Source of the DNA: a virus
Length of the DNA: 39,318 nucleotides
Virus record (IMG/VR): IMGVR_UViG_3300000553_000107
Span: 1-39,318 of that record
Reading direction: 5' to 3' (one strand)
The notes under the pieces are model-generated. The model saw nothing but the letters and a program-made list of their open reading frames with translations, searched no databases and was not told the DNA's origin. A program made the translations under genes and the position numbers. Below are positions 24,875 through 32,545 of this stretch, piece by piece (positions within the stretch are counted from its first letter, which is position 1; every line of letters begins with the position of its first letter).

Positions 24875-25855
24875 ATGTCAATGATATTACCAACTAAAAG
24901 TTTATATTACAATGATGTTAATTTAATAGCACAACCATCTAAAATTAATTCGAGATCAGAGGTACCACGAGAATTAAACAAGATAATTGTTAGTCCTATG
25001 GCGAGTGTAATTGGTATAGAATTTGCACAAAAAGCTACTGAATTAGGATTAACAGTGTGTTTGCATAGATTTTGCGAAGCATTTGAACAATTAAATATTT
25101 ATAATCAACTATCAAATAAAGAAAATATATACATTAGTATTGGATTAAATGATTGGGACAGAGTATCGATTTTAGAAGAAGGTGGTGTTAAAAATTGGTT
25201 AATTGATATAGCGAATGGTTATTTACCCGGTATACCAAAAACAATTGATAGATTAATGAGATTTTGTAAACCAAACAAAGTTATGATTGGAAATGTAATG
25301 ACTAAAGAGGGAATTGAATTATATAAAGATTATGGTAAAATTTTTAATGGTGAGTTTTATATTAGAGTTGGAATAGGTGGTGGAAACTGTTGTGCCACAA
25401 GTGATATGACAGGATATAACAGAGGGCAAATCACCGAACTAATAGAATGTTTTGAGTATGCTGATCAATATGATATAAAAATTGTAGCGGATGGTGGTAT
25501 TAAAAATAGTAATTATGCCGCGAAAGCTTTTGGTGCTGGTTCTGATTATGTGATGATGGGTAGTTATTTTTCAAAAGCTAAAGAAGCACATACACATATC
25601 ATTGGTGACGGAACATATTGGGGAGGAAGTACTTATAAACAACAAGAATTATATGGTGGTATTAAAAAACATAGTGAAGGTAAAGTTGTTAAGGTTGAAG
25701 GAGAGTTAAAACCACTCGAAGAATTGGTAAGTGAATTGTGGGGAGGATTAAGTAGCGCGATTAGTTATAGTGGATATAAAACATTAACAGAATTTGTTGG
25801 AAATGGAATATTTGAAATTAAACAAAATTCGTTACCACCCGGAAATAGAAAATGA
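24875..25855 (+). CDS. IMP dehydrogenase / GMP reductase family enzyme
   Basis: A protein of 326 residues from ATG 24875, a TIM barrel without the CBS insert of typical IMPDH and so close in size to GMP reductase. The catalytic loop RVGIGGGNCCATSDMTGYNR places Cys173 at the nucleophile position and Thr175 at the position of the GMP-reductase Thr. The phosphate-binding stretch is KIVADGGIKNSNYAAKAFGAGSDYVMMG, followed by YGGIKKHSEGK and GGLSSAISYSG. Such enzymes interconvert IMP and XMP or GMP with NAD(P)H. The loop sequence is divergent, so the direction of reaction is uncertain. The start is 2 nt past the upstream stop, and the end overlaps the next gene by ATGA. Confidence 0.8.
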   Translation: MSMILPTKSLYYNDVNLIAQPSKINSRSEVPRELNKIIVSPMASVIGIEFAQKATELGLTVCLHRFCEAFEQLNIYNQLSNKENIYISIGLNDWDRVSILEEGGVKNWLIDIANGYLPGIPKTIDRLMRFCKPNKVMIGNVMTKEGIELYKDYGKIFNGEFYIRVGIGGGNCCATSDMTGYNRGQITELIECFEYADQYDIKIVADGGIKNSNYAAKAFGAGSDYVMMGSYFSKAKEAHTHIIGDGTYWGGSTYKQQELYGGIKKHSEGKVVKVEGELKPLEELVSELWGGLSSAISYSGYKTLTEFVGNGIFEIKQNSLPPGNRK

Positions 25856-26184
25856 ATAAAGATTATAAATTCCCAACCGTCCCGATGACAATCAATGGAC
25901 AAACCGTTAAAGTGCCTACCAGCGATATATCTCCCGATGACATTAAAATTGGATTGTTGATGCATTTTGACTGCGACTGTTTAAATTTTCTTGGTGATAG
26001 ATATAGAATAATGGAAGATTTTGGTGATGGAACTTATAGTATGCGATTATATTGTCACGGAAAACCATATATGAACTCCACTATCAATCAAAAAATAAAA
26101 AAAGAAGAAATTTTAAGTAAATGGTTTAAAACGGATGAAACATTAGAAGAATGGGTAATTAGGTTGGATAAGAAAAGAAAATGA
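25852..26184 (+). CDS. unknown protein, 110 residues
   Basis: Unrecognised. A small soluble protein (FPTVPMTINGQTVKVPTSD; LLMHFDCDCLNFLGDRYRIM; LDKKRK at the end) with a compact, SH3-like strand pattern (GDRYRIMEDFGDGTYSMRLY). The start overlaps the stop of the IMPDH/GMPR gene (ATGA) and the end overlaps the next start in the same way, so it is a firm member of the plus-strand operon. Confidence 0.6.
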   Translation: MNKDYKFPTVPMTINGQTVKVPTSDISPDDIKIGLLMHFDCDCLNFLGDRYRIMEDFGDGTYSMRLYCHGKPYMNSTINQKIKKEEILSKWFKTDETLEEWVIRLDKKRK

Positions 26185-26663
26185 ACATAAACAGATTAAG
26201 TCATCATTATGGTGGAGATTTGGGTCCTAATGATATATGGACACCGGAAGAAATTGAAGAGGCAGGGTTTGTGTTTGTTACTACACCATCGTTTATACAC
26301 TTACGCAATGACCCATTTCATCCAGACTTAAACCACAGCAATGTTTATTCTGATGACGCAGATAAAGATAATAAACATCCAACGATTGTCAAAACAATAA
26401 GAACAACGTCAATACAAAGACTCTGTTCGTTTGGTAAATTTGAGGGAATACAGGGAGTATCTGATTATTATGAACATAAAGACATTTTTAAACCAAAAAT
26501 TTTAGATTGGATGAAATCACAAGAACTTCATTATGTTTATAAGGTTTTATTAGAGTCTAGCCCGTGTATATGGGAAGAAGAAAAAAACACAGGATACCCG
26601 CCATATTATAATTTTTTATATGCTGTGAATGTCAGGGAGCAAAATTACCAAGATGACCGATGA
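26181..26663 (+). CDS. unknown protein, 160 residues
   Basis: Unrecognised. The N-terminus reads MNINRLSHHYGGDLGPND, followed by TPEEIEEAGFVFVTTP. The centre contains FHPDLNHSNVYSDDADKDN, an unusual Asp/His-rich segment that might bind metal, and the end is Trp/Tyr-rich. ATGA overlap with the upstream gene, and the downstream gene starts inside its last codons. Confidence 0.6.
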   Translation: MNINRLSHHYGGDLGPNDIWTPEEIEEAGFVFVTTPSFIHLRNDPFHPDLNHSNVYSDDADKDNKHPTIVKTIRTTSIQRLCSFGKFEGIQGVSDYYEHKDIFKPKILDWMKSQELHYVYKVLLESSPCIWEEEKNTGYPPYYNFLYAVNVREQNYQDDR

Positions 26664-27042
26664 AATTAAATGCACACATTTTAGATGGCCTATTTTGATA
26701 TTAGACCACCCAAACAAAAATGGCGTGGTATATACAAAAGAAGTAATCGAAAAATCTCTTGAAAATATGCCAAAAGATGGTTTTGTATTAATGTATGATA
26801 CACTTGATGGTTATGTCACTAGCGGTGGTGGTATGACTAAACATGTTATTGGTCAATCAAATGAATTTAAAATTGAAGACGATAAACTTGTAGCACACCA
26901 TGTTATAATTTATGATAAGGTTAAGGAATTATTTGAACATAACCTTGTAAATATTAGACCAATTGGAGAGGGCAATGTAAATGCTGACGGAACCATATCT
27001 AATTATAAAATTCTTGCCACAACCATTGTATTAAAAAAATGA
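26653..27042 (+). CDS. unknown protein, 129 residues
   Basis: The start is taken at 26653 because an AGGGAG ribosome site lies upstream; an in-frame ATG at 26629 lacks one. The sequence has WPILILDHPNKNGVVYTKEV followed by IEKSLENMPKDGF, and a beta-rich second half (HVIGQSNEFKIEDDKLVAHH). The phrase NGVVYTKEVIEKS recalls the start of phage head maturation proteases (NGRVYPYEIL in the gp21-like protein of this window), but no Ser/His pair typical of that family is apparent. Function unknown. Confidence 0.55.
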   Translation: MTDEIKCTHFRWPILILDHPNKNGVVYTKEVIEKSLENMPKDGFVLMYDTLDGYVTSGGGMTKHVIGQSNEFKIEDDKLVAHHVIIYDKVKELFEHNLVNIRPIGEGNVNADGTISNYKILATTIVLKK

Positions 27043-27515
27043 ACACCGAAACCCTAAAACTTGATTATGATGTGGTTAGTAATTGGATTGTCAATTATAA
27101 TCCTTCACAAAATATTGATTGTATATTAACCATCTTAGATGGTGCAAAACAGGTCGGTGAGTTGTTGTCAAGAGAATATGACATTTATCAGCAGTTTGTT
27201 ACAATTAAAAGTTATAATAATGATAACAGTCAAGAATCAATCAAATTAATTGGAGAATTCCCCAAAATAACAGAGAAACGGGTCTTGGTAGTAGATGACA
27301 TCTATGACACCGGTAATACATTAGAGTATACACTCAATGAATTAATAAAATATGATTCTGTGGAGCATATTGATGTATATACGGTAATCAAGAAAAACAA
27401 ACCACAAAACAAGTTGGAATGGTGGGCAATAACAAACAATAGACGTGTTAAATGTAATATTGACTATAGTTGTTTAGTACCAGCAACAACGTGGATTAAC
27501 TTCCCATGGGAATGA
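27039..27515 (+). CDS. phosphoribosyltransferase
   Basis: A protein of 158 residues. KRVLVVDDIYDTGNTLEYTL at 80-99 is the PRPP-binding signature of type I phosphoribosyltransferases (two acidic residues followed by DTGNTL). The size and the C-terminal WWAI ... VPATTWINFPWE segment are like those of xanthine/hypoxanthine/guanine PRTases, whose C-terminal Trp stacks on the purine. It would join PRPP and a base to give a nucleotide, consistent with the IMPDH/GMPR homologue in the same operon. The TGA stop directly abuts the stop codon of the convergent minus-strand gene. Confidence 0.8.
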   Translation: MNTETLKLDYDVVSNWIVNYNPSQNIDCILTILDGAKQVGELLSREYDIYQQFVTIKSYNNDNSQESIKLIGEFPKITEKRVLVVDDIYDTGNTLEYTLNELIKYDSVEHIDVYTVIKKNKPQNKLEWWAITNNRRVKCNIDYSCLVPATTWINFPWE

Positions 27516-28319
27516 TTAAAACGCCAATTTCTTTATTTTTTGGTTTGTTGAATCAACATCAAATTCTTGACCATTATCAGTCTTAATACGTAAAAACTCT
27601 CCACTTATACTAGATTTCTGAACAATACCAGTCATAACAACTTCAACGCGATCACCGGCCCTGAACTGTTGTACAACAGATTCATCCATCGGTTTTTCAG
27701 CACAATCCTTGCTACAATATACACCCTCATGACCAATAGAATCTTTTCTTAATGTATTACAATCCTTACCACAACCACGACATTTTGTAACATGACTTGT
27801 ATATCCGGTAACTCCATTCTGTTTATCAGAGGTATTAACATCACGACTAATTGACATTTCATTTAATGATTTTACCACAGGATTTCCCGGAGCAATCTTT
27901 GAAATCTGTTTATTCGGTGTTGTCTGTAAATCATGTTGTGTTTTTCTTTCTTTTCGATTGATATTAAATTCGGATTCATTAATTACTTTCTCCAATTCTG
28001 TATAATCAATACCAATGGTATCCATCTTATATTCTCTACCATGTGCATCCTTATCAATCCACGGTTCATCAAATTTAACATTAACATGTTTGCTATTATC
28101 AAACACTTTAGTAACTGTCCCAACCTTTCCTTCCAACTTATCAAGACGATCTCTCCATGAAAATTGGTGTGTAGTGTATCCAAGGTGAGCAGGAACTGAT
28201 CTTGCATGCCTTGCCAATACATCCTTCCGAAGCATTACTTTATCACCAACTACTAATCGTTGTGGTTTTAATTCTTTAATGGTCTCTTTAATCAATTGTT
28301 TCAATTCAGATTTTTTCAT
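27516..28319 (-). CDS. zinc-finger protein with an N-terminal LIKETIKE helix
   Basis: A 267-residue protein from ATG 28319; the longer frame to 28391 runs back into the lipoprotein gene and is rejected. The N-terminus MKKSELKQLIKETIKELK is an amphipathic helix of a kind repeated in other proteins of this window and common in T4-like phages of aquatic bacteria. Residues 25-86 look like an SH3/KOW-type barrel (GDKVMLRKDV; KLEGKVGTVTKVFDN), residues 180-206 a treble-clef-like zinc finger (CRGCGKDC ... VYCSKDC), and 219-260 a second barrel (FRAGDRVEVVMTGIVQ). It could be packaged in the head or act on nucleic acid; unproven. Confidence 0.55.
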   Translation of the reverse strand: MKKSELKQLIKETIKELKPQRLVVGDKVMLRKDVLARHARSVPAHLGYTTHQFSWRDRLDKLEGKVGTVTKVFDNSKHVNVKFDEPWIDKDAHGREYKMDTIGIDYTELEKVINESEFNINRKERKTQHDLQTTPNKQISKIAPGNPVVKSLNEMSISRDVNTSDKQNGVTGYTSHVTKCRGCGKDCNTLRKDSIGHEGVYCSKDCAEKPMDESVVQQFRAGDRVEVVMTGIVQKSSISGEFLRIKTDNGQEFDVDSTNQKIKKLAF

Positions 28320-28320
28320 A

Positions 28321-28572
28321 TTATTTTTTCTCAGATGGAAAGTCAAAGGGAATGCACACGGTATCAGCCACAGTAGAAAATGGAATATCAATTATAAAGA
28401 ATGGGATTAATCCACCCAGATCATTTACGGTGGCAGTACTAATTAAGTTAATATCCTGTCTTACCCCGGAATAAATTAATGACTTTGATGCTGGATTACC
28501 TGCCATACTTCTAGAGATAAAAGTACTACACCCAGTTAAAAGTATTAAGGAAAGAAGGACAAGATATTTCAT
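28321..28572 (-). CDS. lipoprotein of the YceK/YidQ (DUF1375) type
   Basis: An 83-residue protein from ATG 28572. The lipoprotein signal ends in LLTGC (Cys16 acylated). The mature part has SLIYSGVRQDINLI and LIPFFIIDIPFSTVADTVCI followed by PFDF, the pattern of the small bacterial YceK/YidQ lipoproteins (Y-x-G-hydrophobic-x-x-D ... D-x-P-x-S-x-x-x-D-T-hydrophobic-x-x-P). It would sit in the outer membrane or periplasm. Its place is just after the major capsid terminator, and its 19-base leader is identical to that of the gene at 32542. A lysis (o-spanin) or superinfection role is possible; no coiled coil is seen. Confidence 0.7.
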   Translation of the reverse strand: MKYLVLLSLILLTGCSTFISRSMAGNPASKSLIYSGVRQDINLISTATVNDLGGLIPFFIIDIPFSTVADTVCIPFDFPSEKK

Positions 28573-28586
28573 TGTACATATAAATA
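28573..28586 (-). promoter_or_regulatory. TATTTATATGTACA leader, copy 1
   Basis: Minus-strand TATTTATA, then TGTACA, then ATG. The 19 bases 28570-28588 are identical to 33610-33628 in front of an unrelated gene. This follows the capsid terminator, so the downstream genes need a promoter near here, which favours a promoter role. Confidence 0.45.
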
Positions 28587-28613
28587 GTTTTAAAAACAAT
28601 AAAGACAACAAAA

Positions 28614-28639
28614 AACTCCCACCATTTCTGGTGAGAGTT
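28614..28639 (-). terminator. rho-independent terminator after the major capsid gene
   Basis: AACTCCCACC (28614-28623) and GGTGAGAGTT (28630-28639) form a 10-bp stem with one mismatch around a 6-base loop. On the minus strand it is followed by a T-rich run (complement of 28601-28615). It lies 20 bases past the capsid stop codon and would end the long head operon. Confidence 0.85.
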
Positions 28640-28658
28640 AATTGTGTTAATACTTCGA

Positions 28659-30326
28659 TTAGACAGTATCTAAGTCTGCCACGAAGATGCGGCCATAAAA
28701 TTCTGGCCGGACCACTTTCTTAGCATAACGGGTCATAACACCACGTCTCGGCGTGAAGTTAATCGGGTCGTATACTAATGGAGTTTGGACCAGCGGAATA
28801 TATGGAGAATAGACCGCACCAGTTTCCAAGAAATTGCTTCCACGGAAACCAACGAGGATTTGGTTCTCAACCATGTACGGGTTCTTGTAGACTTGGAAGC
28901 GACTTGCGAAGCTACCAACTTTACTTACGCCCATTGCGAACTTAGCGGAATCTCCGTCTGTCGAAGCGACATAACCTGGGATACTTTCCAAGATAGTTGC
29001 GACATCAGGCGAACAAACCAAGAAGTTAGCTCCACCACGAAGAGTCAACTGATGAATCTTGTTGGAGACTTTTTGAATCTTGTTACCAAGAGTTTGATAC
29101 CAAGTCGACTTGACATATGCTGTACGGTTAGGAGAAGCGTCAACATTATATGTGAAGGTACTAGCACCAACGTTCTTAGTGAACTCATTACCAATCTTAG
29201 CACTCCACGCTTCTGTAGTAGCAAACGGGGTAGCAGTCAGTAACATATCAAGGATTTCGAGATCGATTTCCATCGAAACATATTCACTTAACAAAGCGGT
29301 AAGCTCTGCTTCGGCGTCAATGCTGTGATAGGCATTCAAATCTTGTGCCAATTCAGGGGTCCAAACGGCTTTGAGCTTACGGGTCTTAGCGACAATCGGC
29401 TCACTCTTCAACTCAAGGTTGACTTCAGGAATATTAATTCCGGGATTTACTGGACCACCAGCAGTACTAGCAGTACTATCTTCAAAGTCACCACGGGTTT
29501 GCGGGGTCGGTTGTTTCTCGTATGAGAGATAGTAACCAACACCGGCACCACTGACTACTTCATTAACAATGAAATTAGCCCAATATACAGGAGCAGCAAT
29601 CGTACCAGTATTTGTGATTGTCGAGAACTGATTAATCACATTTGCGGCAGTAATTGCAGAACCAGTTGCAAAAGAGCCAGTAACAATCCATGCACGAACT
29701 GATGTTAAATCAGCAGATGCGACAGTATTGTCTCCAAGCGGAATGGTCACTTTGGTATAACTACCAGTGCCAATGTAATTAATATCAAACATAACATCAG
29801 TACCAGAAACAGTACTGGCCGTAATGTTTGTAGTTCCGGCTAGATTAGCACCATTGATAGTATAGCCAAACCGACCTGGGCCATACAAGCCATTGGTAGC
29901 ACTATCAGTCGAACCAAGCTTGATGCCTGTTCCACCGAACAATGACGAACCAGAGAACGCCGGGTTCGACAAACCATTAACCGTGCTGTATTTGAAATCC
30001 AGATAGAAAATCAAACCGGAAGGCAGGTTCATGGGTTGAACGGACACGAATTCTTTAGCCGCAATTTCAGCAAACACACGACGAACCAACGGAAGGGCGA
30101 CGCCAGCCCACTGCTCACTGTTAGCAGAGGTACCAGTAGCTGTCGCTTCTGTGATCAATTGTTGTGCTTGGTTCTCCAAGAGAACTGACATCTGAGCTTT
30201 CTCGATGCCTTTAAGACCTTCAAGAAGGCCAGTTTTTTCCCACTTACTTTGCAGACCACGGGTTTCTTCCATCAGTCTGGTAGTAGGACTTGTGTTGCCT
30301 GTAAGCAACTCTTTAATTTTACTCAT
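28659..30326 (-). CDS. major capsid protein, T4 gp23-like
   Basis: A protein of 555 residues that forms the hexamers of the head. The N-terminal region has WEKTGLLEGLKGIEKAQMSV and the propeptide ending LITE|ATATG, a match to the gp21 cleavage rule (I/L-x-E before A/G), so cutting after E60 would leave a mature chain of about 495 residues. Next come SEQWAGVALPLVRRVFAEIA and VSVQPMNLPSGLIFYLDFKY, then LAQDLNAYHSIDAEAELTAL and the C-terminal FYGRIFVADLDT, all standard for T4-like capsid proteins. The ribosome site AAAGGAAAATAAC is strong. The gp22-like scaffold gene lies immediately upstream and a terminator follows. Confidence 0.95.
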   Translation of the reverse strand: MSKIKELLTGNTSPTTRLMEETRGLQSKWEKTGLLEGLKGIEKAQMSVLLENQAQQLITEATATGTSANSEQWAGVALPLVRRVFAEIAAKEFVSVQPMNLPSGLIFYLDFKYSTVNGLSNPAFSGSSLFGGTGIKLGSTDSATNGLYGPGRFGYTINGANLAGTTNITASTVSGTDVMFDINYIGTGSYTKVTIPLGDNTVASADLTSVRAWIVTGSFATGSAITAANVINQFSTITNTGTIAAPVYWANFIVNEVVSGAGVGYYLSYEKQPTPQTRGDFEDSTASTAGGPVNPGINIPEVNLELKSEPIVAKTRKLKAVWTPELAQDLNAYHSIDAEAELTALLSEYVSMEIDLEILDMLLTATPFATTEAWSAKIGNEFTKNVGASTFTYNVDASPNRTAYVKSTWYQTLGNKIQKVSNKIHQLTLRGGANFLVCSPDVATILESIPGYVASTDGDSAKFAMGVSKVGSFASRFQVYKNPYMVENQILVGFRGSNFLETGAVYSPYIPLVQTPLVYDPINFTPRRGVMTRYAKKVVRPEFYGRIFVADLDTV

Positions 30327-30368
30327 TTTGTTATTTTCCTTTTAGTTATTTAACATTCTTGCATTAAG

Positions 30369-31538
30369 TTACTTAGTGATTCCCGCAAGCTTTTGGAATT
30401 TCACTACCATATCGTTAGCTTCTGGAATTACAATATTTCCGGAAGGTTTGGTTGTGCCAACTGGTTTTGATGCAAAGCCCTCAGTAATCACGCCGGCAGC
30501 CGTTTTCTTGGCAGGGGTTTTACTAAGATTTAGTGCTTCGGTCAAGTTGCTATAGGTCAATTTGACTTCACGAATGGTCTTGTTCAAGTCAAACTGTTCA
30601 ATAACTTTCATCTTTTGTTCACGATTCAAGTTATTGGCTTTAAACAATTTGTTTGTATAAAGCAACTTAGCATTGAGCAAATTAACGTCATTAAGTTGCT
30701 CGCGTAAGAATTCAATAGTCTTACGAAATTCTGTATTTTCTTTCTTCAAGGATTCTTCTTCTTCTTTCTTACCTTCTTCCTCTTCTTCCTTGACTTCCTT
30801 GACTTCCTTGACTTCCTTGACTTCCTTGACTTCTTCAATTTTACCTTCTTCCTCTTCTTCTTCATTGAGGCTAGTAAGCAATTCATTTAAATCAATTTCT
30901 TCATCTGTTTCTGCAACCGGGGCTGGAGCAACAGGTGCTTCGGCTGGGGTTGGAGCAACAGCAGTAGGATCAGTATTCACCGGAGCAACAGGGGCCGGAG
31001 CAACAGCGGTAGGATCGACTGGGGATGGGGCGGGGGCAACTGCGGTAGGATCAACCGGAGCAGGAGCAACAGGTGCTTCTGGAGCACCGGCATCTTCTTC
31101 CAATTCTTTAAGAATCTGGTCGATTTCTTCGGCAGTAATATTTTCCTCATCTCCGCTTCCATCAACTGGGGCGGTTCCGGCAGGAACAGCGTCGCCAACT
31201 TTGGCACGATCACCGGCAACTACTTCACTGGCAACCACTTCTTCCTGACCTTCTTCTTCTTTAAGCCACTTTTCAAATTTTTGACCAGCATTAGAACCTG
31301 CATTTGTGGTTACTTTTTCAATACTTGGTTTCGTAGGACTTGCATCGGGTGCACTTGATCCTGCACCGATATTATCAGATTCTTCAATATCTTCACGCAA
31401 TTTTTCTGATAAAGTCTGGGTTACTTGTGACGAAAACACTTCTTCCAATGCCACTTTGGCATTTTGCAATGCTGTTGCACGAACTGCTTTCGCGTCGGCA
31501 ATAGCTTCTTTAATTAACTCGTTGTTGATTTTACTCAT
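30369..31538 (-). CDS. prohead core scaffolding protein, T4 gp22-like
   Basis: A protein of 389 residues, highly acidic and helical. The N-terminus (INNELIKEAIADAKAVRATA, then VALEEVFSSQV) and the helical C-terminal third (KKENTEFRKTIEFLREQLND; NREQKMKVIEQFDLNKTI) are typical of gp22, and the end MVVKFQKLAGITK resembles the capsid-interaction tail. The middle is low complexity: DPTAVAPAP repeats and five EVK units. An ITE|G site at E353 fits the gp21 cleavage rule, as expected for a scaffold destroyed on maturation. The position between the gp21-like protease and the capsid gene confirms the call. The ribosome site is AGGAAAT. The leader of about 150 bases carries a hairpin. Confidence 0.85.
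   Translation of the reverse strand: MSKINNELIKEAIADAKAVRATALQNAKVALEEVFSSQVTQTLSEKLREDIEESDNIGAGSSAPDASPTKPSIEKVTTNAGSNAGQKFEKWLKEEEGQEEVVASEVVAGDRAKVGDAVPAGTAPVDGSGDEENITAEEIDQILKELEEDAGAPEAPVAPAPVDPTAVAPAPSPVDPTAVAPAPVAPVNTDPTAVAPTPAEAPVAPAPVAETDEEIDLNELLTSLNEEEEEEGKIEEVKEVKEVKEVKEVKEEEEEGKKEEEESLKKENTEFRKTIEFLREQLNDVNLLNAKLLYTNKLFKANNLNREQKMKVIEQFDLNKTIREVKLTYSNLTEALNLSKTPAKKTAAGVITEGFASKPVGTTKPSGNIVIPEANDMVVKFQKLAGITK
30786..30830. repeat. five tandem 9-base units in the scaffold gene
   Basis: The plus strand reads TTCCTTGAC five times, encoding Glu-Val-Lys units on the minus strand. A tract of this kind can expand or contract in frame by slippage, changing the length of the acidic linker of the scaffold. 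Confidence 0.9.
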
Positions 31539-31687
31539 TTTAAAATTTCCTGTTTGGATTTTATTATTCTCTGGGGTTATTAGATAAACCTCAATAAAGG
31601 TACTTCTTCTATCACGATAAAGAATTATCGTATTCGTTGTATAAATATAATAAGAAAAATCAAAACATCATTTTTTTTAAAATATTT
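31539..31687 (-). promoter_or_regulatory. leader of the scaffold gene with TATTTATA box and hairpin
   Basis: The 149-base space contains minus-strand TATTTATA at 31640-31647, then a 7-bp perfect hairpin with a GAA-type loop (ACGATAA at 31614-31620 and TTATCGT at 31625-31631), a looser bulged hairpin near 31573-31591, and the AGGAAAT ribosome site. No T-run follows the hairpin, so it is not an obvious terminator; control or processing of the scaffold and capsid message is possible. Confidence 0.4.
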
Positions 31688-32170
31688 TTATTTTAATGTT
31701 GTTTTTGGATCTGTTAATGGAGCTTCTACTTTACCAACGGACGGTGAAGTAGGAACAACATCCTGGATTTCAAAGAATGTTTCGAGAATCTTTCCGGCAT
31801 CTTCATAATATGCTTCGGCCTGTTTGCATTTTGGTTCAAGATCTTCTGCCAATTTAGTAAACTGGTCTACATATTTTTTAAGTTCCGTCATTTTTCTAGT
31901 TGCAGTATTAGCTTCAACCATATCACCACATTCTTCTACAACATACCGGCTGGCAATATTGGCAATCTCCCGCAATTTCTTGGAAACATCAATCAAACTA
32001 CCATGGTGTCTAACTGATTCTGCATATTGATTATAGTTACCAACGAGTTCATGCAACCGTTTCTTTTGTTCTCTGGTAAGCTTCGGTGGAGCAGTAGGAT
32101 CCGCTTCTGGTTGAACTTGCTCTACGTTCTCTACACTAAGTTCTTCTACTAATTTTGTAAGCTTTATCAT
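31688..32170 (-). CDS. unknown helical prohead-region protein, 160 residues
   Basis: Unrecognised. The protein is mostly helical (LTREQKKRLHELVGNYNQYA; SKKLREIANIASRYVVEECG; TRKMTELKKYVDQFTKLAED) with disordered Pro-rich ends. It lies between the gp21-like protease and the gp22-like scaffold, where T4-like phages encode prohead core and head-completion proteins. An AAAGGA ribosome-site-like sequence precedes a TATTTATA box and the ATG. Probably a core or head protein. Confidence 0.6.
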   Translation of the reverse strand: MIKLTKLVEELSVENVEQVQPEADPTAPPKLTREQKKRLHELVGNYNQYAESVRHHGSLIDVSKKLREIANIASRYVVEECGDMVEANTATRKMTELKKYVDQFTKLAEDLEPKCKQAEAYYEDAGKILETFFEIQDVVPTSPSVGKVEAPLTDPKTTLK

Positions 32171-32176
32171 GGTGAT

Positions 32177-32184
32177 TATAAATA
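32177..32184 (-). promoter_or_regulatory. TATTTATA box 6 nt before the 160-residue gene
   Basis: Minus-strand AAAGGATATTTATAATCACC precedes the ATG. The box separates an AAAGGA from the start by 14 nt, too far for an ideal Shine-Dalgarno site. Confidence 0.3.
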
Positions 32185-32203
32185 TCCTTTACTTTTGAAA
32201 AAA

Positions 32204-32545
32204 TTAGAATTTCTTGAAGATTTCGTGAATAACCCTCATTAAATTCTTAAATTCCTTATATTCTCGTTTAACTGTTGGTTGCTTTTCCATTTTTTTATCT
32301 GTTCTTTGACCACGCATTTCTAATGTCCACGTCGAATCATTTTTATAAACTGTAAGTTCCAGGTTCTTTTCCTTACCATAGACAGTTTCTTCATGTTCAA
32401 ATTCCATGTTATAGAGTCCATCCAATTCAAAGCCTAAATCATGGAGAGCATCATACTCCGACGCTTTCCAATCATCTGTGGCTATTCTGTCAGTATCCAC
32501 AAGTTCTTTTAATTTTATAAAATGTGAATGAGCAAAGGCTTTCAT
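32204..32545 (-). CDS. unknown protein, 113 residues
   Basis: Unrecognised. N-terminal helix MKAFAHSHFIKLKELVDTDR, then an alpha/beta stretch (YDALHDLGFELDGLYNMEFE; NLELTVYKNDSTWTLEMRG) and a basic C-terminal helix (EYKEFKNLMRVIHEIFKKF). The start overlaps the upstream gene by ATGA. The location suggests a head-assembly accessory. Confidence 0.6.
   Translation of the reverse strand: MKAFAHSHFIKLKELVDTDRIATDDWKASEYDALHDLGFELDGLYNMEFEHEETVYGKEKNLELTVYKNDSTWTLEMRGQRTDKKMEKQPTVKREYKEFKNLMRVIHEIFKKF

Noticed and set aside
28320-28391. Upstream extension of the zinc-finger protein frame with a hydrophobic start
   Set aside because: It runs antiparallel to no known signal and overlaps the lipoprotein gene; the ATG at 28319 begins the recurring LIKETIKE helix and directly follows the upstream stop.
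30673-31248. Plus-strand ORF of 191 codons opposite the scaffold gene
   Set aside because: It is a low-complexity Ser/Thr/Ala shadow of the Glu/Lys/Pro/Ala-rich gp22-like gene on the minus strand, with no ribosome site.
31614-31631. Hairpin in the scaffold leader as a terminator
   Set aside because: The 7-bp stem is not followed by a T-run on either strand, so it is listed only as part of a possible leader element.
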